From the NCBI GenBank assembly GCA_002840405.1, contig PHAR01000006.1, positions 152,471-216,470 of the forward strand: 64,000 nucleotides of DNA. The letters run 5' to 3'. Shown piece after piece: positions 1 to 8,138 of this stretch (the first letter of the stretch is position 1; every line of letters begins with the position of its first letter). The position numbers and the translations under genes were made by a program. The notes under the pieces are model-generated. The model saw only the letters and a list, made by a program, of their open reading frames with translations. It did no database searches and was not told where the DNA came from. The stretch is from Deltaproteobacteria bacterium HGW-Deltaproteobacteria-8. GTDB lineage: Bacteria > Desulfobacterota > Desulfovibrionia > Desulfovibrionales > Desulfovibrionaceae.

Positions 1-201
1 CTGGCGCGCAGCCTGCGCCTGGCCGTGGTGGCCGAGGGCGTGGAGACTCGCGAGCAGTTGGAACTTTTGGCGGAGCTGGGCTGCGAGGCGGTGCAGGGCT
101 TCTATTTCTCCCCGCCCCTGCCCGAGGTCGGGGTGCCGGAGTTCCTCGGCCCCCTGGCCGACTCCGCCGATTCGGCCATCGCCGTCGCCGGTGACGAATA
201 G
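1..201 (+). CDS. C-terminal end of an EAL-domain (c-di-GMP phosphodiesterase type) protein, cut by the window edge
   Basis: The frame is open from base 1 and stops at the TAG ending at 201, giving the last 66 residues. The stretch VVAEGVETREQLELLAELGC followed by AVQGFYFSPPLP is the typical C-terminal signature of EAL domains: the VEGVET-like loop, then the QGYFFSKPLP-like strand. EAL domains hydrolyse cyclic di-GMP. The catalytic EAL motif itself and any N-terminal sensor or GGDEF domain lie upstream of the window, so whether it is active cannot be judged. A short acidic and alanine-rich tail follows the domain. Family assignment is confident; substrate activity is inference. Confidence 0.85.
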   Translation: MARSLRLAVVAEGVETREQLELLAELGCEAVQGFYFSPPLPEVGVPEFLGPLADSADSAIAVAGDE

Positions 202-241
202 GGCGGGCAGGCGCGGAAGGGCAAAATTCTACGGGGCAGCC

Positions 242-287
242 CGCAAAAAAACGACCGCCGGGCGTGCCTGCCTGGCGGTCGTTTTGC
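242..287. terminator. Bidirectional hairpin terminator between the EAL gene and the convergent transglycosylase gene
   Basis: The arms AAAACGACCGCC and GGCGGTCGTTTT form a GC-rich stem with A-tract and T-tract flanks on the two sides. It lies between two convergent genes, so it can terminate transcription from both. Confidence 0.75.
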
Positions 288-307
288 GTTGCGGGTGGTC
301 GCGCGGT

Positions 308-2038
308 CTAGCGCAGGTGGACCTTGAGGTTGGCGCCGGTGCGCAGGTCGCTGCCCTTGATGTTGTTCCAGCCCTTGAGGTCCTGCAGGGCCACGCCGAA
401 CTTGCGCGACACGCTCAGCAGGGTGTCGCCCTGGCGCACGGTGTAGCGCGTGACCTGCTCTCTCGCCTTGGCGGCCTGGCTTCTGGTCTTCCTGGTGGCC
501 TTGGCCGAGTTGTCGGGAATGGACAGGCGCATGCCGGGCTTGATGCCCTTGGAGCTGTTGATTCCGTTGGCGGCCAGCAGCGTCTTCACGCTGATGTGGT
601 ACTTTTTGCTGATGGACCAGACGTTGTCGTTCTTGCCCACCACGTAGTTGGCGCGGCTGGAGGCGATTCCGCGGGTCCTCTTCAGGCGCTCGGGCATGGC
701 CTCGCCGGTGCTGCTGGCCGGGATCTTGATGCACTGGCCGGGCTTAAGCGCCTGGGCCGCGTTGTCGTTGAGCTGGCAGATGACCTCCTGGGGCACGCGG
801 TAGTGCTTGGCCAGGGTCCGCAGGGACTCGCCCTTGTGCACCGTGTGCGTGATGAATCCCTCGTTGGGGCGCAGGCCGGGGTTCTCCAGGTAGGCCAGCA
901 TGGGGGCCTTCTTGTCCACGGGGATGTGCACGACGACCTTGCGATCCGGGGGGCTCACCTGGCGGCGGAAGGCCGGGTTCAGCAGGTGGAACTCGTCCCA
1001 GGAGAGGCCGCCGGATTTGGCCAGGGCCAGGAGGTCGGTGCCGCCGGACACGTTCACGTTCTCCAGCTTCGGGGCGGAGTCCCATTTCACGGGCTCGAAG
1101 CCCAGGGCCTCCAGATTCTGGAAGATCTTTGTGATGGCGATGAATTTGGGAACGTAGTTCTGGGTCTCTGGCTTCAGGCGCGCGCGTCGGTTCAGGCTGT
1201 TGTTGCGGCTGACCAGGGCCAGGAAGTCGTCGGTGTCGGTCCCTGCCAGGGCGCGGGAGATCTTGCCCTCGCCCGCGTTGTACGCGGCCAGGGCCAGGTA
1301 CCAGTCGCCGAACATGTCGTTCAGGAAGGCCAGGTATTTGCCCGCAGCCTCGGTGGCCAGGCTGGGGTCGCGGCGCTCGTCGATCCACCAGTCGACCGTG
1401 AGGCCGTACTTGCGCCCGGTGTAGGGCATGAACTGCCACATGCCGCCCGCTCCGGCCCAGGAGTAAGCGTAGCAATTGTAGCCGGACTCGGCGAAGGGCA
1501 GCATGGCCAGGTCCTGGGGCAGGCCGTTTCGGACCAGGGACTCGCGCACGTGGGGCAGGTGTGTCTCGGCGCGCTTGAGCCAGCGGGCGAAGGTCTCGCG
1601 CGCGGGGCCGGTGTAGTAGGCGAAGTAGCGCTCCACTTCCTTGGAGTCGAAAAGGTCGAGGTCGAAGTCCAGGCCGGATTTTTCGCTCAGGATGCGGCGC
1701 TGCTCCGGGGTGAGCAGAGGCTCTTCGGCCAGGGGCGGGGTGGTGACTTCGGGTTCAAGCAGGGTGCCGGTCTGGCCGGGGGTCAGGGGCATGGTGGACA
1801 TGTCTGGCTCAAGGTCTGCGTCGTCATTGAGCTGGGCGGGTTTGGCCATGGGTCTGGCCGGGTTGCGGGGCTGGCCCGAGGCCAGGCTCGGCTGGTTCGG
1901 GGTGGGGGACTGCATATTTTGCGTGGACTGGCCCTTGACAGGGTCGGTGATGTCGCTATTCATGGTCGAGCACGACCATAGTCCCGTGAGCAGGCAGGAT
2001 ATGCCCAGCACGGTGATTTTTCGCATGGTCATCGTCAT
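308..2038 (-). CDS. MltD-like membrane-bound lytic murein transglycosylase with three LysM domains
   Basis: Predicted 576-residue envelope protein that would cleave peptidoglycan glycan strands. The SLT domain spans about residues 160-300; the catalytic glutamate is in LPFAESGYN (about E184), followed by the family motif GAGGMWQFMP and AAYNAGEG. Three LysM peptidoglycan-binding repeats follow in the last 170 residues, beginning near THTVHKGESL, NYVVGKNDNV and RYTVRQGDTL. The start at 2038 gives a clear signal peptide ending in GLWSC, which could be a lipoprotein site although tryptophan at -2 is unusual. GGAGGAA lies just upstream. An open frame extends 40 codons further upstream, but that stretch does not look like an export signal. 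The gene is divergent from the rlmB-like gene. Confidence 0.9.
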   Translation of the reverse strand: MTMTMRKITVLGISCLLTGLWSCSTMNSDITDPVKGQSTQNMQSPTPNQPSLASGQPRNPARPMAKPAQLNDDADLEPDMSTMPLTPGQTGTLLEPEVTTPPLAEEPLLTPEQRRILSEKSGLDFDLDLFDSKEVERYFAYYTGPARETFARWLKRAETHLPHVRESLVRNGLPQDLAMLPFAESGYNCYAYSWAGAGGMWQFMPYTGRKYGLTVDWWIDERRDPSLATEAAGKYLAFLNDMFGDWYLALAAYNAGEGKISRALAGTDTDDFLALVSRNNSLNRRARLKPETQNYVPKFIAITKIFQNLEALGFEPVKWDSAPKLENVNVSGGTDLLALAKSGGLSWDEFHLLNPAFRRQVSPPDRKVVVHIPVDKKAPMLAYLENPGLRPNEGFITHTVHKGESLRTLAKHYRVPQEVICQLNDNAAQALKPGQCIKIPASSTGEAMPERLKRTRGIASSRANYVVGKNDNVWSISKKYHISVKTLLAANGINSSKGIKPGMRLSIPDNSAKATRKTRSQAAKAREQVTRYTVRQGDTLLSVSRKFGVALQDLKGWNNIKGSDLRTGANLKVHLR

Positions 2039-2099
2039 CGGGATTGTTTCCTCCGGTCGGCGGCGCGGGTGGAGAGAAGGCTCCTGGAATTGGGGCAAC

Positions 2100-2143
2100 T
2101 TACGTAATGAAGGGACCCCGTGCGCCGATTTTTGGATACGTAA
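2100..2143. promoter_or_regulatory. Pair of TACGTAA-type palindromic sites in a divergent intergenic region
   Basis: TTACGTAA at 2100-2107 is a perfect palindrome and ATACGTAA at 2136-2143 is nearly the same, 36 bases apart. They sit in the AT-richer 180-base gap between the divergent transglycosylase and rlmB-like genes. Operator function is inference only. Confidence 0.3.
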
Positions 2144-2218
2144 AAAGACACCACACAATACACCTGTTTTTTTTCTCTGGCAAGCTTGTCAGGCCTGTCC
2201 GAGCCACCGAGGTAAACC

Positions 2219-3622
2219 ATGGCAGATTCAAGAAAACCTTCGCGTCCCAGCGCTCCGCGCAAACCTGGCCCGGCCCGCAAACCCCGCCCTGGGCAGGGCA
2301 AGCGCGAGGACAACGAGTGGAGCTCCAGCGGCCCCAAACGCTCCGGCGGACCGAAACCCGCTGGAAGCGGCTACGCTCCGGGAAAGCCCTCGGGCAAGGG
2401 TCCGGGCAAAGGTCCTGGCAAGCCGACGGGCAAGCCCGGCTCCAAATACGGCGGCAAACCCGCAGGCAAGCCCGGCGAGAAAAGTTCCGCCCCGCGCCAG
2501 GATAGCCGTGACGACCGGCGTCCGGCTCGCCAGGATGATCGTCGCCCGCCGCGCCAGGACAACCGGCCCGCTCCGCGCCCGGCCAAGGACGCTGCCCGCA
2601 AGGTGAACGACGACTTCGACATCGATATCGACCTCAGCTTCGAGCGCGACCCCAACGAAGCGCCCGCGGCCTTCCCCAAGCCCGCCCGGCCGCCCAAGTC
2701 GTCCGCTGGTGCAAAGCCCGCTGACCGCGACGCGCGCCCACGTTACGAGAAGTCGGACAAGCCCTACCAGGCCGACAAGTCCGGCCGACCCGAACGGTCC
2801 GCCAGGCCGGAGCGCCCAGGCCGTCCCGAACGTCCAGGCCGCCCGGAACGGCCCGCCTTCACCAAGGCCGCGCCCCGTGCAGCCGAAGCCGAGCCCGAGG
2901 ACGGCAAGAGCATCACCGCCGGGCGCAACCCCGTGCGCGAGCTGCTCGAGGCCGCCCCCAAACGCATCGACACCGTGCTGGTGCGCAAGGGCCAGCGCGA
3001 CGCCAAGGTCCAGGAGATCGTCACCCTGGCCGACGACAACCGCATCAAGGTCCAGTTCGTGGACGACCTGACCCTGCGCCGCCTGTACTCCGGCAGCCAC
3101 CAGGGCGTGGTGGCCATCACCGCGGCCGTGGAATACGCCGACCTCGACATGCTCATCGCCAGCGTCAAGGACGCGCCCCTGCCCGTGCTCCTGGCCCTGG
3201 ACCAGGTGCAGGACCCCGGCAACCTCGGGGCCATGGCCCGCACCGCCTGGGCTCTCGGCGCAGCTGGCATCATCGTGCCGCGCCACGGCGGAGCCTACAT
3301 CGGGGCCGGAGCCATGCGCTCCAGCGCCGGTGCCCTGCACCACCTGCCCGTGGCCCGCGTCACCAACCTCTCCCAGACGCTGGACACCTGCGCCGACGCC
3401 GGGCTGTCCATCCTCTGCGCCGACGCTGAGGGCGAAAACCTTTACACCGCCGCCATCCACCTGCCCGCCGTGCTCGTCATGGGCGGCGAAGGCAAGGGCG
3501 TGCGCCATGGCGTGGGCAAACACTGCCAGCAGCGCCTGGCCGTGCCCCTCAAGCGCGCCTTTGACTCCCTGAACGTGGCCCAGGCCGCCGCCATCTGCAT
3601 GGCGAGGTTGGGACAACTGTAA
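2219..3622 (+). CDS. rlmB: RlmB/TrmH-family (SpoU) 2'-O-ribose rRNA methyltransferase with a long basic low-complexity N-terminus
   Basis: Of 467 residues only the last 240 or so are a SpoU methyltransferase, which is the usual length of the whole enzyme. The substrate-binding domain starts at ITAGRNPVRELLEA. The SPOUT motifs follow: LDQVQDPGNLGAMARTA (motif 1), VLVMGGEGKGVR (motif 2) and SLNVAQAAAI (motif 3). RlmB methylates G2251 of 23S rRNA with S-adenosylmethionine; whether this one modifies that site or another is not decided by the sequence. Residues 1-220 are rich in K, R, P and G with short repeats (RPERPG units, DDRRPARQ) and an acidic DFDIDIDLSFE island, and are probably disordered and RNA-binding. 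GAGGT precedes the ATG. Motif 3 is less canonical than in E. coli. Confidence 0.85.
   Translation: MADSRKPSRPSAPRKPGPARKPRPGQGKREDNEWSSSGPKRSGGPKPAGSGYAPGKPSGKGPGKGPGKPTGKPGSKYGGKPAGKPGEKSSAPRQDSRDDRRPARQDDRRPPRQDNRPAPRPAKDAARKVNDDFDIDIDLSFERDPNEAPAAFPKPARPPKSSAGAKPADRDARPRYEKSDKPYQADKSGRPERSARPERPGRPERPGRPERPAFTKAAPRAAEAEPEDGKSITAGRNPVRELLEAAPKRIDTVLVRKGQRDAKVQEIVTLADDNRIKVQFVDDLTLRRLYSGSHQGVVAITAAVEYADLDMLIASVKDAPLPVLLALDQVQDPGNLGAMARTAWALGAAGIIVPRHGGAYIGAGAMRSSAGALHHLPVARVTNLSQTLDTCADAGLSILCADAEGENLYTAAIHLPAVLVMGGEGKGVRHGVGKHCQQRLAVPLKRAFDSLNVAQAAAICMARLGQL
2795..2862 (+). repeat. Imperfect 18-base coding repeats (RPERPG units) inside the rlmB-like gene
   Basis: About three and a half diverged copies of a unit encoding R-P-E-R-P-G lie in tandem near the end of the disordered N-terminal region. 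The copies differ mainly at third codon positions, so selection for the peptide repeat is likely. Confidence 0.6.
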
Positions 3623-4093
3623 GAGAAGAGCCTCCGGCGGCTGGGGGGCCTGAGGCCCCCCAGACCCCCCCATTGCGCCGAAAGGGCTGTTTCAGGTTCC
3701 TCCTGAAACAGCCCTTTCGGCTTGTGCGGGAACCACGAGAGAGCGTCTTTTCCTTGGCTTTTGGCTTCGTTTCAAAAATGGGCCAACCGTGCGCACCCAA
3801 AAGCTTAGCCTGACCGCCGACACTCCTCCCCCGGAAGGGGGGCCAACCGTGCGCGGAATTGTCGAGGGTCTTCCCTCGACAATTCCGCGCACATTGCAAG
3901 GGCCAAGCCCAGCCAACGCCATTGCCCTCGCCGCCCCGGCCCAGGCCAATGGGGGGGCCGGGGGCCTCAGGCCCCCGGCGGGGTCTAAGGGGGCGCGCCC
4001 CTGGCTCAGGCCCCAGGCCGCCGGAGGCATCCCCTGCCTCTGGCTCGACGCGGCACTTGGCGAATGTCGGGAAATGCGCTAGTCGTCGCGCTT
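3623..4093. repeat. Palindromic repeat module (REP/BIME-like) filling the rlmB-ispG gap
   Basis: No gene is seen here. The gap holds two perfect hairpins: 19-base arms at 3678-3696 / 3702-3720 and 19-base arms at 3850-3868 / 3873-3891. Outside them lie mirrored GC blocks: GGCCTGAGGCCCCCCAG then CCCCCCCATTG on the left (3644-3675), and CCAATGGGGG, GGCCTCAGGCCC and GCCGCCGGAGGCAT on the right (3946-4032). The whole is a large imperfect inverted repeat. The 15-base unit GGGCCAACCGTGCGC also occurs twice, at 3780 and 3840. The same architecture recurs at about 47920-48043. Confidence 0.7.
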
Positions 4094-5170
4094 ATGTTGA
4101 CACGCAAGAATACCCGGACGCTGCACGTTGGCGCTGTGGGCGTGGGCGGGGACAACCCTGTGCGCGTGCAGAGCATGACCAACGTGGACACGCGCGATGT
4201 GCTGGCCGCGACCGCCCAAGTGTGCCAGCTGGCGCGTGCGGGCTGCGAGATCGTGCGTCTGGCTGTGCCCGACGAAGAAGCGGCCAAAGCGCTTAAGCAG
4301 ATCCGCGCGGGCTCGCCCGTGCCGCTCATTGCGGACATCCATTTTGACCACCGCCTGGCGCTGCTGGCGCTGGAGGCGGGTGTGGACGGCCTGCGCATCA
4401 ATCCCGGCAACATCGGCGGCAAGGCCAAGGTTGATGCCGTGGTCAGCGCGGCGGCGGAGCGTTCTGTGCCCATCCGCATCGGGGTGAACTCGGGCTCGGT
4501 GGAGAAGAAGCTGCTGGAGCGCTTCGGCGGGCCGACGCCCGAGGCCATGGTCGAAAGCGCGCTGGGCCACGTGGCCTTGCTTGAGCGCCGCAACTTCCAC
4601 GACATCAAGATTTCGCTCAAGTCCTCCAGCGTGCTCCACACCATCGAGGCCTACCAGTTGCTCTCCGCGCGGGTGGATTATCCCCTGCACATCGGCGTCA
4701 CCGAGGCCGGGACGCTTCTGCCCGGCGCGGTGAAGAGCGCCGTGGGCCTGGGCGTGCTGCTCTTTAATGGTATTGGCGACACCCTGCGCGTGTCCTTGAC
4801 CCACGACCCGGTGGCCGAGATCGGCGTGGCCTACGACATCCTGCGGGCGCTGGGCCTGCGCGAGCGCGGGCCGGAGGTCATCTCCTGCCCGACATGCGGC
4901 AGAACGGAAATCGGGCTCATCAGTCTGGCCGAAGAGGTGCAGAAGCTCCTGCGCGATGTGCCAGAGGTCTTCAAGGTCGCGGTCATGGGCTGCGTGGTCA
5001 ATGGGCCCGGCGAGGCGCGCGAGGCCGACATCGGCATTGCCGGTGGGCGCGGCGTGGGCATTGTCTTCCGCAAGGGCGAGGTGATCCGAAAAATACGCGG
5101 GGAGGACAACCTGCTCCCCGAATTCATGAAAGAACTGGACCTGTTCCTGAAAGAGAAACGAGGAGAATAA
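4094..5170 (+). CDS. ispG: IspG (GcpE), 4-hydroxy-3-methylbut-2-enyl diphosphate synthase
   Basis: Cytosolic iron-sulfur enzyme that converts methylerythritol cyclodiphosphate to HMBPP, the sixth step of the MEP isoprenoid pathway. The N-terminal TIM-barrel signature VRVQSMTNVDTRD is clear. The C-terminal domain carries the three cluster cysteines in SCPTCGRTEIG and VMGCVVNGPGE. Length (358 residues) fits the family. The start at 4094 is chosen because family similarity begins at the next few residues. An in-frame ATG at 4064 would add ten residues, and neither has a strong Shine-Dalgarno sequence. proS follows after 3 bases, so the two are an operon. dxs and ispA of the same pathway are 14 kb downstream. 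Confidence 0.95.
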   Translation: MLTRKNTRTLHVGAVGVGGDNPVRVQSMTNVDTRDVLAATAQVCQLARAGCEIVRLAVPDEEAAKALKQIRAGSPVPLIADIHFDHRLALLALEAGVDGLRINPGNIGGKAKVDAVVSAAAERSVPIRIGVNSGSVEKKLLERFGGPTPEAMVESALGHVALLERRNFHDIKISLKSSSVLHTIEAYQLLSARVDYPLHIGVTEAGTLLPGAVKSAVGLGVLLFNGIGDTLRVSLTHDPVAEIGVAYDILRALGLRERGPEVISCPTCGRTEIGLISLAEEVQKLLRDVPEVFKVAVMGCVVNGPGEAREADIGIAGGRGVGIVFRKGEVIRKIRGEDNLLPEFMKELDLFLKEKRGE

Positions 5171-5173
5171 CGC

Positions 5174-6919
5174 ATGCGCCTGTCCAAGACCTATGTCCCC
5201 ACCTTGAAGGAAGTCCCGGCCGAGGCCGAGGTCGTCAGCCACCGCCTGTTGTTGCGCGCCGGGTTCATCCGCAAGCTCACCTCTGGCATCTACACCTACC
5301 TGCCGCTTGGGCTGAAGGCCCTGAACAAGGTGGCGAACATCTGCCGCGAGGAGATGAACCGTGCGGGCGCGCAGGAGATCCTGATGCCCATGGTGCAGCC
5401 GGGCGACCTCTGGCGCGAGACCGGGCGCTGGGAGTTCTACGGCAAGGAGCTGCAGCGCTTCACTGATCGCCACGACCGCGAGTACTGCCTCGGACCCACG
5501 CACGAGGAGGTCGTCACCGACCTGGTGCGCGGCGAGGTGCGCTCGTACCGCCAGCTGCCGCTGAACCTGTACCAGATCCAGACCAAGTTCCGCGACGAGA
5601 TCCGCCCGCGCTTCGGGCTCATGCGCGGCCGCGAGTTCGTCATGAAGGACGCCTACTCCTTTGACCGCGACGAGGCCGGGGCCGACCTGAGCTACCGCGC
5701 CATGTACGACGCCTACAAGGCCATCTTCCGCCGCCTGGGCTTGGAGTTCCGGCCGGTTGAGGCCGACTCCGGCTCCATCGGCGGCAACTTCAGCCACGAG
5801 TTCATGGTCCTGGCCGATACCGGCGAGGACACCATCGCCGTGTGCCAAGCCTGCGAGTATGCGGCCAACATGGAGAAGGCCGAGGTGGTCTCGCCGGTGG
5901 ACAAGTGCAACTGCGGCGGCGACTGCGGCCCGGCCGTGGAGATTCCCACCCCTGGCATGCACACGGTGGAGCAGGTCTGCGAGTACCTGGAGATCGAGGC
6001 CGACACCCTGGTCAAGACCCTGCTCTTCGACGTGGACGGCGCTCCTGTGGCCGGGCTCGTTCGCGGCGACCGCGAATTGAACGAGGTCAAGCTGAAGAAC
6101 CACCTGGGCGCGGCTGAGGTCAAGCTGGCCACGCCGGAGCAGGTTGTGGCCTGGACCGGCGCGCCTGTGGGCTTTGCCGGGCCTGTGGGCCTGAAGGTGG
6201 CGGGCATCAAAATCATCGCCGACCGCGAGCTGGACTTCGACTGCGGCTGGGTTGTCGGGGCCAACAAGGCCGACGCGCACCTGAAGAGTGTGGATTTGCG
6301 GCGCGACAGCAAGGTCGACGCCTACATCGACCTGCGCAACATCACCGAGGGCGACAAATGCCCGCGCTGCGGCGGGGCCATTGGCTTCCGGCGCGGCATC
6401 GAGGTGGGCCACGTGTTCAAGCTGGGGCTCAAGTACTCCCAGGCCATGAACGCTGTGTTCCTGGACGAGAACGGGAAAGAGCAGACCATGGTCATGGGCT
6501 GCTACGGCATCGGCGTGTCGCGCATCGTGGCCTCGGCCATCGAGCAGAACCACGACGTCGACGGCATCAAGTTCCCGCCGTCCATCGCGCCCTTTGAGGT
6601 GGCGTTGTTGTCGCTGGGCGGCAAGGACGCGGAGGTCATCGAGGCTGCGGACAAGCTCTACGCCGAGCTGGTGGGCCAGGGCATCGAGGTGCTCTACGAC
6701 GACCGCGACGAGCGGCCCGGCAGCAAGTTCAAGGACGCCGACTTGATGGGCATGCCCATGCAGCTGGTGCTGGGCGGCAAGGGGCTCAAAAACGGCATCA
6801 TCGAGGCCAAGGACCGCCGCACCGGCGAGAAGTGCGAGCTTCGCTTGGCCGAGTTCTCCCGCGAGTTCGCCGACTGGCGGCGCACCGTGCGCCAGGGCTG
6901 GGGCCTGGGCATCGACTAG
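5174..6919 (+). CDS. proS: Prolyl-tRNA synthetase (bacterial type with INS editing domain)
   Basis: Class II synthetase that charges tRNA-Pro. Motif 1 lies around the N-terminal helix ending in [13 protein letters not shown], motif 2 at [20 protein letters not shown], and motif 3 near [12 protein letters not shown]. An insertion of about 180 residues between motifs 2 and 3 is the editing domain that removes mischarged alanine. The C-terminal anticodon-binding domain contains [19 protein letters not shown]. At 581 residues it is full length. GAGGAG lies before the ATG, and the gene starts 3 bases after ispG stops, which suggests co-transcription and coupling. Confidence 0.97.
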   Translation: MRLSKTYVPTLKEVPAEAEVVSHRLLLRAGFIRKLTSGIYTYLPLGLKALNKVANICREEMNRAGAQEILMPMVQPGDLWRETGRWEFYGKELQRFTDRHDREYCLGPTHEEVVTDLVRGEVRSYRQLPLNLYQIQTKFRDEIRPRFGLMRGREFVMKDAYSFDRDEAGADLSYRAMYDAYKAIFRRLGLEFRPVEADSGSIGGNFSHEFMVLADTGEDTIAVCQACEYAANMEKAEVVSPVDKCNCGGDCGPAVEIPTPGMHTVEQVCEYLEIEADTLVKTLLFDVDGAPVAGLVRGDRELNEVKLKNHLGAAEVKLATPEQVVAWTGAPVGFAGPVGLKVAGIKIIADRELDFDCGWVVGANKADAHLKSVDLRRDSKVDAYIDLRNITEGDKCPRCGGAIGFRRGIEVGHVFKLGLKYSQAMNAVFLDENGKEQTMVMGCYGIGVSRIVASAIEQNHDVDGIKFPPSIAPFEVALLSLGGKDAEVIEAADKLYAELVGQGIEVLYDDRDERPGSKFKDADLMGMPMQLVLGGKGLKNGIIEAKDRRTGEKCELRLAEFSREFADWRRTVRQGWGLGID

Positions 6920-6926
6920 GCCGGGC

Positions 6927-7952
6927 ATGCGCGCGCGGAAGCGGTTCCTGCGGCATCTGGCCGTTCTGCTGGCGGCCCTGTGCCTGCCCGTTTTGGGTCT
7001 GACTGGCTGCGGGCCGAAGGGCAGGCCCGCGCCCGCGCCCCTGACGCCTGCGGCTCAGAAGGAGGCCGAGCTCCAGCGGGAACTGGCCGTGCAGTCCTTT
7101 TACGAGCGCGTGGAGCGGCTGAACGCCATCGCCTACCGCCTGGCCAGGGCCAACGAGCCCCTGTGCCGCCAGCGCGGCAAGTCGCACCTGACCCTGGGCC
7201 TGACGGCGGAGTACTTCACCCCGCGCGATTCCAAGGAATGGTTCCCGGCTCTGTGCAAGCTGTGGGGCGCGGAGGAGAACACCATCGTGGTCACCAGCGT
7301 CATGCCCGGCGGCCCAGCCGCCCAGGCCGGAGTGAAGCGGGGCGACATCATCCAGGCGGCCGGCGGCAAGATGTTCAACATCGCCGGCAAGCACGGCAGC
7401 GTGACCCGCACCTTGGACCAGCTTTCCACCCGTGGGGTCATGGTTCTGCAGCTTTTTCGCGCTGGGGAGCCGCTGACTGTGTCTGTCCCGGTGCCGGTTG
7501 ACGCCTGCGATTCGGTCTTTGCCGTTGTCGTCGGGGACAGGGTGAACGCCTATGCCAACGGCAAGAGCGTCTTTGTCACCTATGGCATCATGAATCTTTT
7601 TCAGAAGGATGAGGACCTGGCCGTGGTGCTGGGCCACGAACTGGCCCACAACGTCCTTGGGCATGCCCAGATGAATGGCTCCGGCAAGACGATCCTGACC
7701 ACCAGCCCGGAGGCCGAGACCGAGGCCGACGCGGTGGGCCTGTACTTCACGGCCCGGGCCGGGTTCAACATCAAGGACGCGCCCGGGGTCTGGCGGCGGC
7801 TGGCGGCGCAAAGCCCGGGCAGCATCAGCGCCGTGGGCGACCATCCCTCGACGGCGGCGCGCTTCCTGGGGCTGGAGGCCGTGCGCGACGAGATCCTCAT
7901 GCGCCAGGCCGCCGGGCTGCCGCTCATCCCCAGGCCAAGGGTGGCGCCCTAG
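6927..7952 (+). CDS. PDZ-domain M48-type metalloprotease, predicted lipoprotein
   Basis: 341 residues. The N-terminus is a lipoprotein signal with lipobox LTGC near residue 28. A PDZ-like domain follows in the middle (VVTSVMPGGPAAQAGVKRGDII). The C-terminal part is an M48/gluzincin protease: HELAHNVLGH supplies the two zinc histidines and the catalytic glutamate, and the later EAETEADAVGLYF supplies the third ligand. The final FLGLEAVRDEI stretch also resembles periplasmic M48 quality-control proteases. It would act at the outer or inner membrane facing the periplasm. It starts 7 bases after proS, so it may be co-transcribed, but the Shine-Dalgarno sequence is weak. Domain assignments are confident; the substrate is unknown. 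Confidence 0.85.
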   Translation: MRARKRFLRHLAVLLAALCLPVLGLTGCGPKGRPAPAPLTPAAQKEAELQRELAVQSFYERVERLNAIAYRLARANEPLCRQRGKSHLTLGLTAEYFTPRDSKEWFPALCKLWGAEENTIVVTSVMPGGPAAQAGVKRGDIIQAAGGKMFNIAGKHGSVTRTLDQLSTRGVMVLQLFRAGEPLTVSVPVPVDACDSVFAVVVGDRVNAYANGKSVFVTYGIMNLFQKDEDLAVVLGHELAHNVLGHAQMNGSGKTILTTSPEAETEADAVGLYFTARAGFNIKDAPGVWRRLAAQSPGSISAVGDHPSTAARFLGLEAVRDEILMRQAAGLPLIPRPRVAP

Positions 7953-8138
7953 CCGCAAGATCCTGGTCCTCGTGGACATCGCCAATGAAACGTGCTTTCT
8001 AGGTGCTGCTCCGGGGCGCGCCGTCCCCCGCCCGCCGGGCGGTGCGGCAAGCGGGCGTCCGGCCGGAGGCATCTCAAGGGACGGCAGGCTGCTGCGCGGG
8101 GATTGCCGCGCCAGACGAACGGGTCGCTCGGGTCTGAC

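Noticed and set aside
4079..6928. Very long open frame on the minus strand opposite ispG and proS
   Set aside because: High GC at third positions leaves the antisense frame free of stops. Its product is rich in H, R, A and V without motifs, while the plus strand encodes clear ispG and proS.
7954..8138. Short stretch KILVLVDIAN upstream of the CgeB-like gene, resembling an N-terminal strand in another frame
   Set aside because: A frameshifted longer N-terminus was considered, but the following 130 bases are low-complexity GC and the chosen start already gives a complete first strand and helix.
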